Of a stretch of 30,382 nt of DNA, positions 29,115 through 30,382 are shown in pieces (the first letter of the stretch is position 1; every line of letters begins with the position of its first letter). The notes under the pieces were generated by a model, which was not told the origin of the DNA, did no database searches, and was given only the letters and a program-made list of their open reading frames with translations. The stretch is from Coptodactyla brooksi (lineage: Eukaryota > Arthropoda > Insecta > Coleoptera > Scarabaeidae), in the NCBI GenBank assembly GCA_033557675.1, contig JAWQRM010000111.1, positions 1 to 30,382 of the forward strand. The letters run 5' to 3'. A program made the position numbers and the translations under genes.

Positions 29115-30154
29115 ACAGTGAAACCTCGAGCACCTCTCATAATGAGTGATTCGCATAACGACCAAAACAAATTGTAAAAAAATAACTCTCTTTACAAGCA
29201 ATGTTTCGCATAATGAATAATGAACAGAGGGGCAGCATCTTAGTGTCACTTGTGATTTTCCAATCTTGCGTTCAGACATATTATTTGTTTTTTTTTTTGG
29301 GCAAAGTTTAATAAACACAAACACAAGAGAATAAAAATACCCATATAAATGTAATGTAAAAAGGAGAATGTATTGCCCGACCACAAGCCAACACAAGCTG
29401 CTACTTTGTGCCAATGCAAGCGGTGATTTGAAAATTAAACCACCGCTTGTTTACCATTTAGAAACTCCACGAGCCTTCCAGAAGTGTAAAGTTCAGAAGA
29501 GTACACTAAACGTGATGTGGAGGTGCAATAACAAGGCTTAGATGATACAAGACCTTTTTACTGATTGGATCAATGAAGTGTTGGCTCCTTCTGTGAAAAA
29601 ATATTTGCTTAAATTGAATCTGGCACTCCATGTCTTGCCTATTAAGGACAACGCTCTTGCTCATCGTCCAGACTTACAAGATGACCTCCTCAAACAACAT
29701 AAATTCATCAAGATCCAGTTTGTCTCCAAACATCACTCTGTTACTCCAGCCTATGGACCAGCAAATTATTTCTAACTCTAAGAAGCTTTACACTAAAGCA
29801 TTGTTCGAAAGTTGTTTTGAGGTGACTGAAGGGACCATTCTCACTATGAGAGAGTTTTGGAAATAACTCCTTGACCACCAAACAGCTTATGGAGTTGCAT
29901 TGTGCTTTACAGAAAGAAGCTGTGGAGGAAAGTTTTTCAGAGGAGGAGGAGATAGCAGCAAAGCCACTATCTTCTGGCCCAAAATGCGAAATGCTAAACG
30001 CATGGGAAACTGTTGCATCGTACCTTGAGAAGCATCACCATAATAAGGCAGTTACAAATTTACTTAATAATAATGCTATGTCCCATTCTCATAAAATTTT
30101 GAAGCATCGACAAAAACAAATGTATCTAGACAGTTTTCTAGTAAAAAAGAGTTA
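29115..30154 (+). mobile_element. Tigger/pogo-type DNA transposon, internally deleted
   Basis: The left end is CAGTGAAACCTCGAGCACC after TA, with the nearby 'CGCATAACGA'-type repeats typical of pogo/Tigger ends. The reading then jumps, near 29400, into the catalytic half of the transposase, so the DNA-binding part was lost. A matching right end was not seen before 30382; the right limit given is the end of the coding remnant. Confidence 0.75.
29425..30154 (+). pseudogene. Tigger-type transposase, catalytic and C-terminal remnant
   Basis: Across about three frames the + strand reads 'KIKPPLVYHLETPRAFQKCK', 'DLFTDWINEVLAPSVKKYLL', 'DNALAHRPDLQDDLLKQHKF', 'LLLQPMDQQIISNSKKLYTK' and 'ALFESCFEVTEGTILTMREF'. 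The D of DNA(P/L)AH and of QPMDQ are the second and third catalytic acids of the pogo/Tigger DDE domain. After a gap the C-terminus follows (29871-30155) with an E-rich run, 'AWETVASYLEKHH' and a K-R-x-x-Q-K-Q ending in 'LDSFLVKKS'. There is a break at 29535 (stop in the middle of 'NNKAxM') and others later. Layout and motifs are those of Tigger1-like elements. Confidence 0.8.
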
Positions 30155-30156
30155 GG

Positions 30157-30382
30157 TATGTATGAGTTAGTAGAGTTAGGTTTTATATTAGTTATAAAAT
30201 ATTTATAATATATATCAGAAGAAAAGTTTTCTTAAGCGTGAAGGTTCTTGTATAGACAAAATATGCTTTGATTGGTTCGCAAAGGCTAGAAGCCAGAAGA
30301 TTCCCATTTATGGATCGACAGTAAAGGCCAAGGCAAGAGAGTTGCCCACGATAAGGTATTATAGCTTTGTCCAAAGAAAGAT
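30157..30382. other. Unassigned end of window
   Basis: AT-rich, with no right-hand Tigger terminus, exon or repeat that I can support. Confidence 0.4.

Noticed and set aside
1..30382. CRISPR arrays, bacterial operons, tRNA or rRNA genes
   Set aside because: No regularly spaced repeats, no Shine-Dalgarno-led gene strings and no tRNA-like cloverleaf or rRNA core were found; splice sites and TE content mark the DNA as eukaryotic.

Overview
The window is AT-rich animal nuclear DNA, almost certainly insect. It has spliced genes with small (52-85 bp) and very large introns, GT-AG splice sites, AATAAA signals, and many decayed transposons of kinds common in insects: mariner-type, piggyBac, pogo/Tigger, LINE and MITEs. 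A beetle or another insect with a repeat-rich genome is my best guess; nothing fixes the species.

Layout. Positions 1-7600 are mostly transposon debris: the 5' end of a mariner-type element cut by the left edge, a fold-back repeat, a stray fragment of the V-ATPase gene between 52-bp direct repeats, a decayed LINE (about 2690-6090), a mariner transposase fragment and a MITE with 72-76 bp inverted ends. Positions 7631-8979 are the last coding exon (+ strand) of a protein I do not recognise, followed by a poly(A) signal. After a mariner remnant (about 10120-11120) comes the main gene, on the minus strand from 11854 to beyond the right edge: the 100/116-kDa V-ATPase V0 subunit a (Vha100-1 type). 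Ten constitutive or alternative exons join in frame from the 'ATFEKLENEL' exon (26077) to the stop codon (11854), giving 749 or 754 residues. The first ~95-100 residues are not visible and probably lie right of 30382.

The most interesting part is the interval 16826-25948 of that gene. It holds at least two alternative exons (22105-22214 and 19287-19381) and two further candidates (25296-25351 and 20108-20157). All four start in phase 0 and have lengths of 3n+2, so exactly one can be used per mRNA. A fifth candidate, a 42-nt frame-neutral cassette (18300-18341), lies downstream. Together they would vary one short segment of the cytosolic N-terminal domain of the proton pump.

The intron 13623-16198 carries a piggyBac insertion with TTAA target duplication. 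The stray V-ATPase fragment at 1603-2426 contains the same intron without the insertion, so the two copies date each other. The right end (26078-30382) is intronic or intergenic AT-rich DNA with a LINE reverse-transcriptase scrap, a 24-bp minisatellite and an internally deleted Tigger element.
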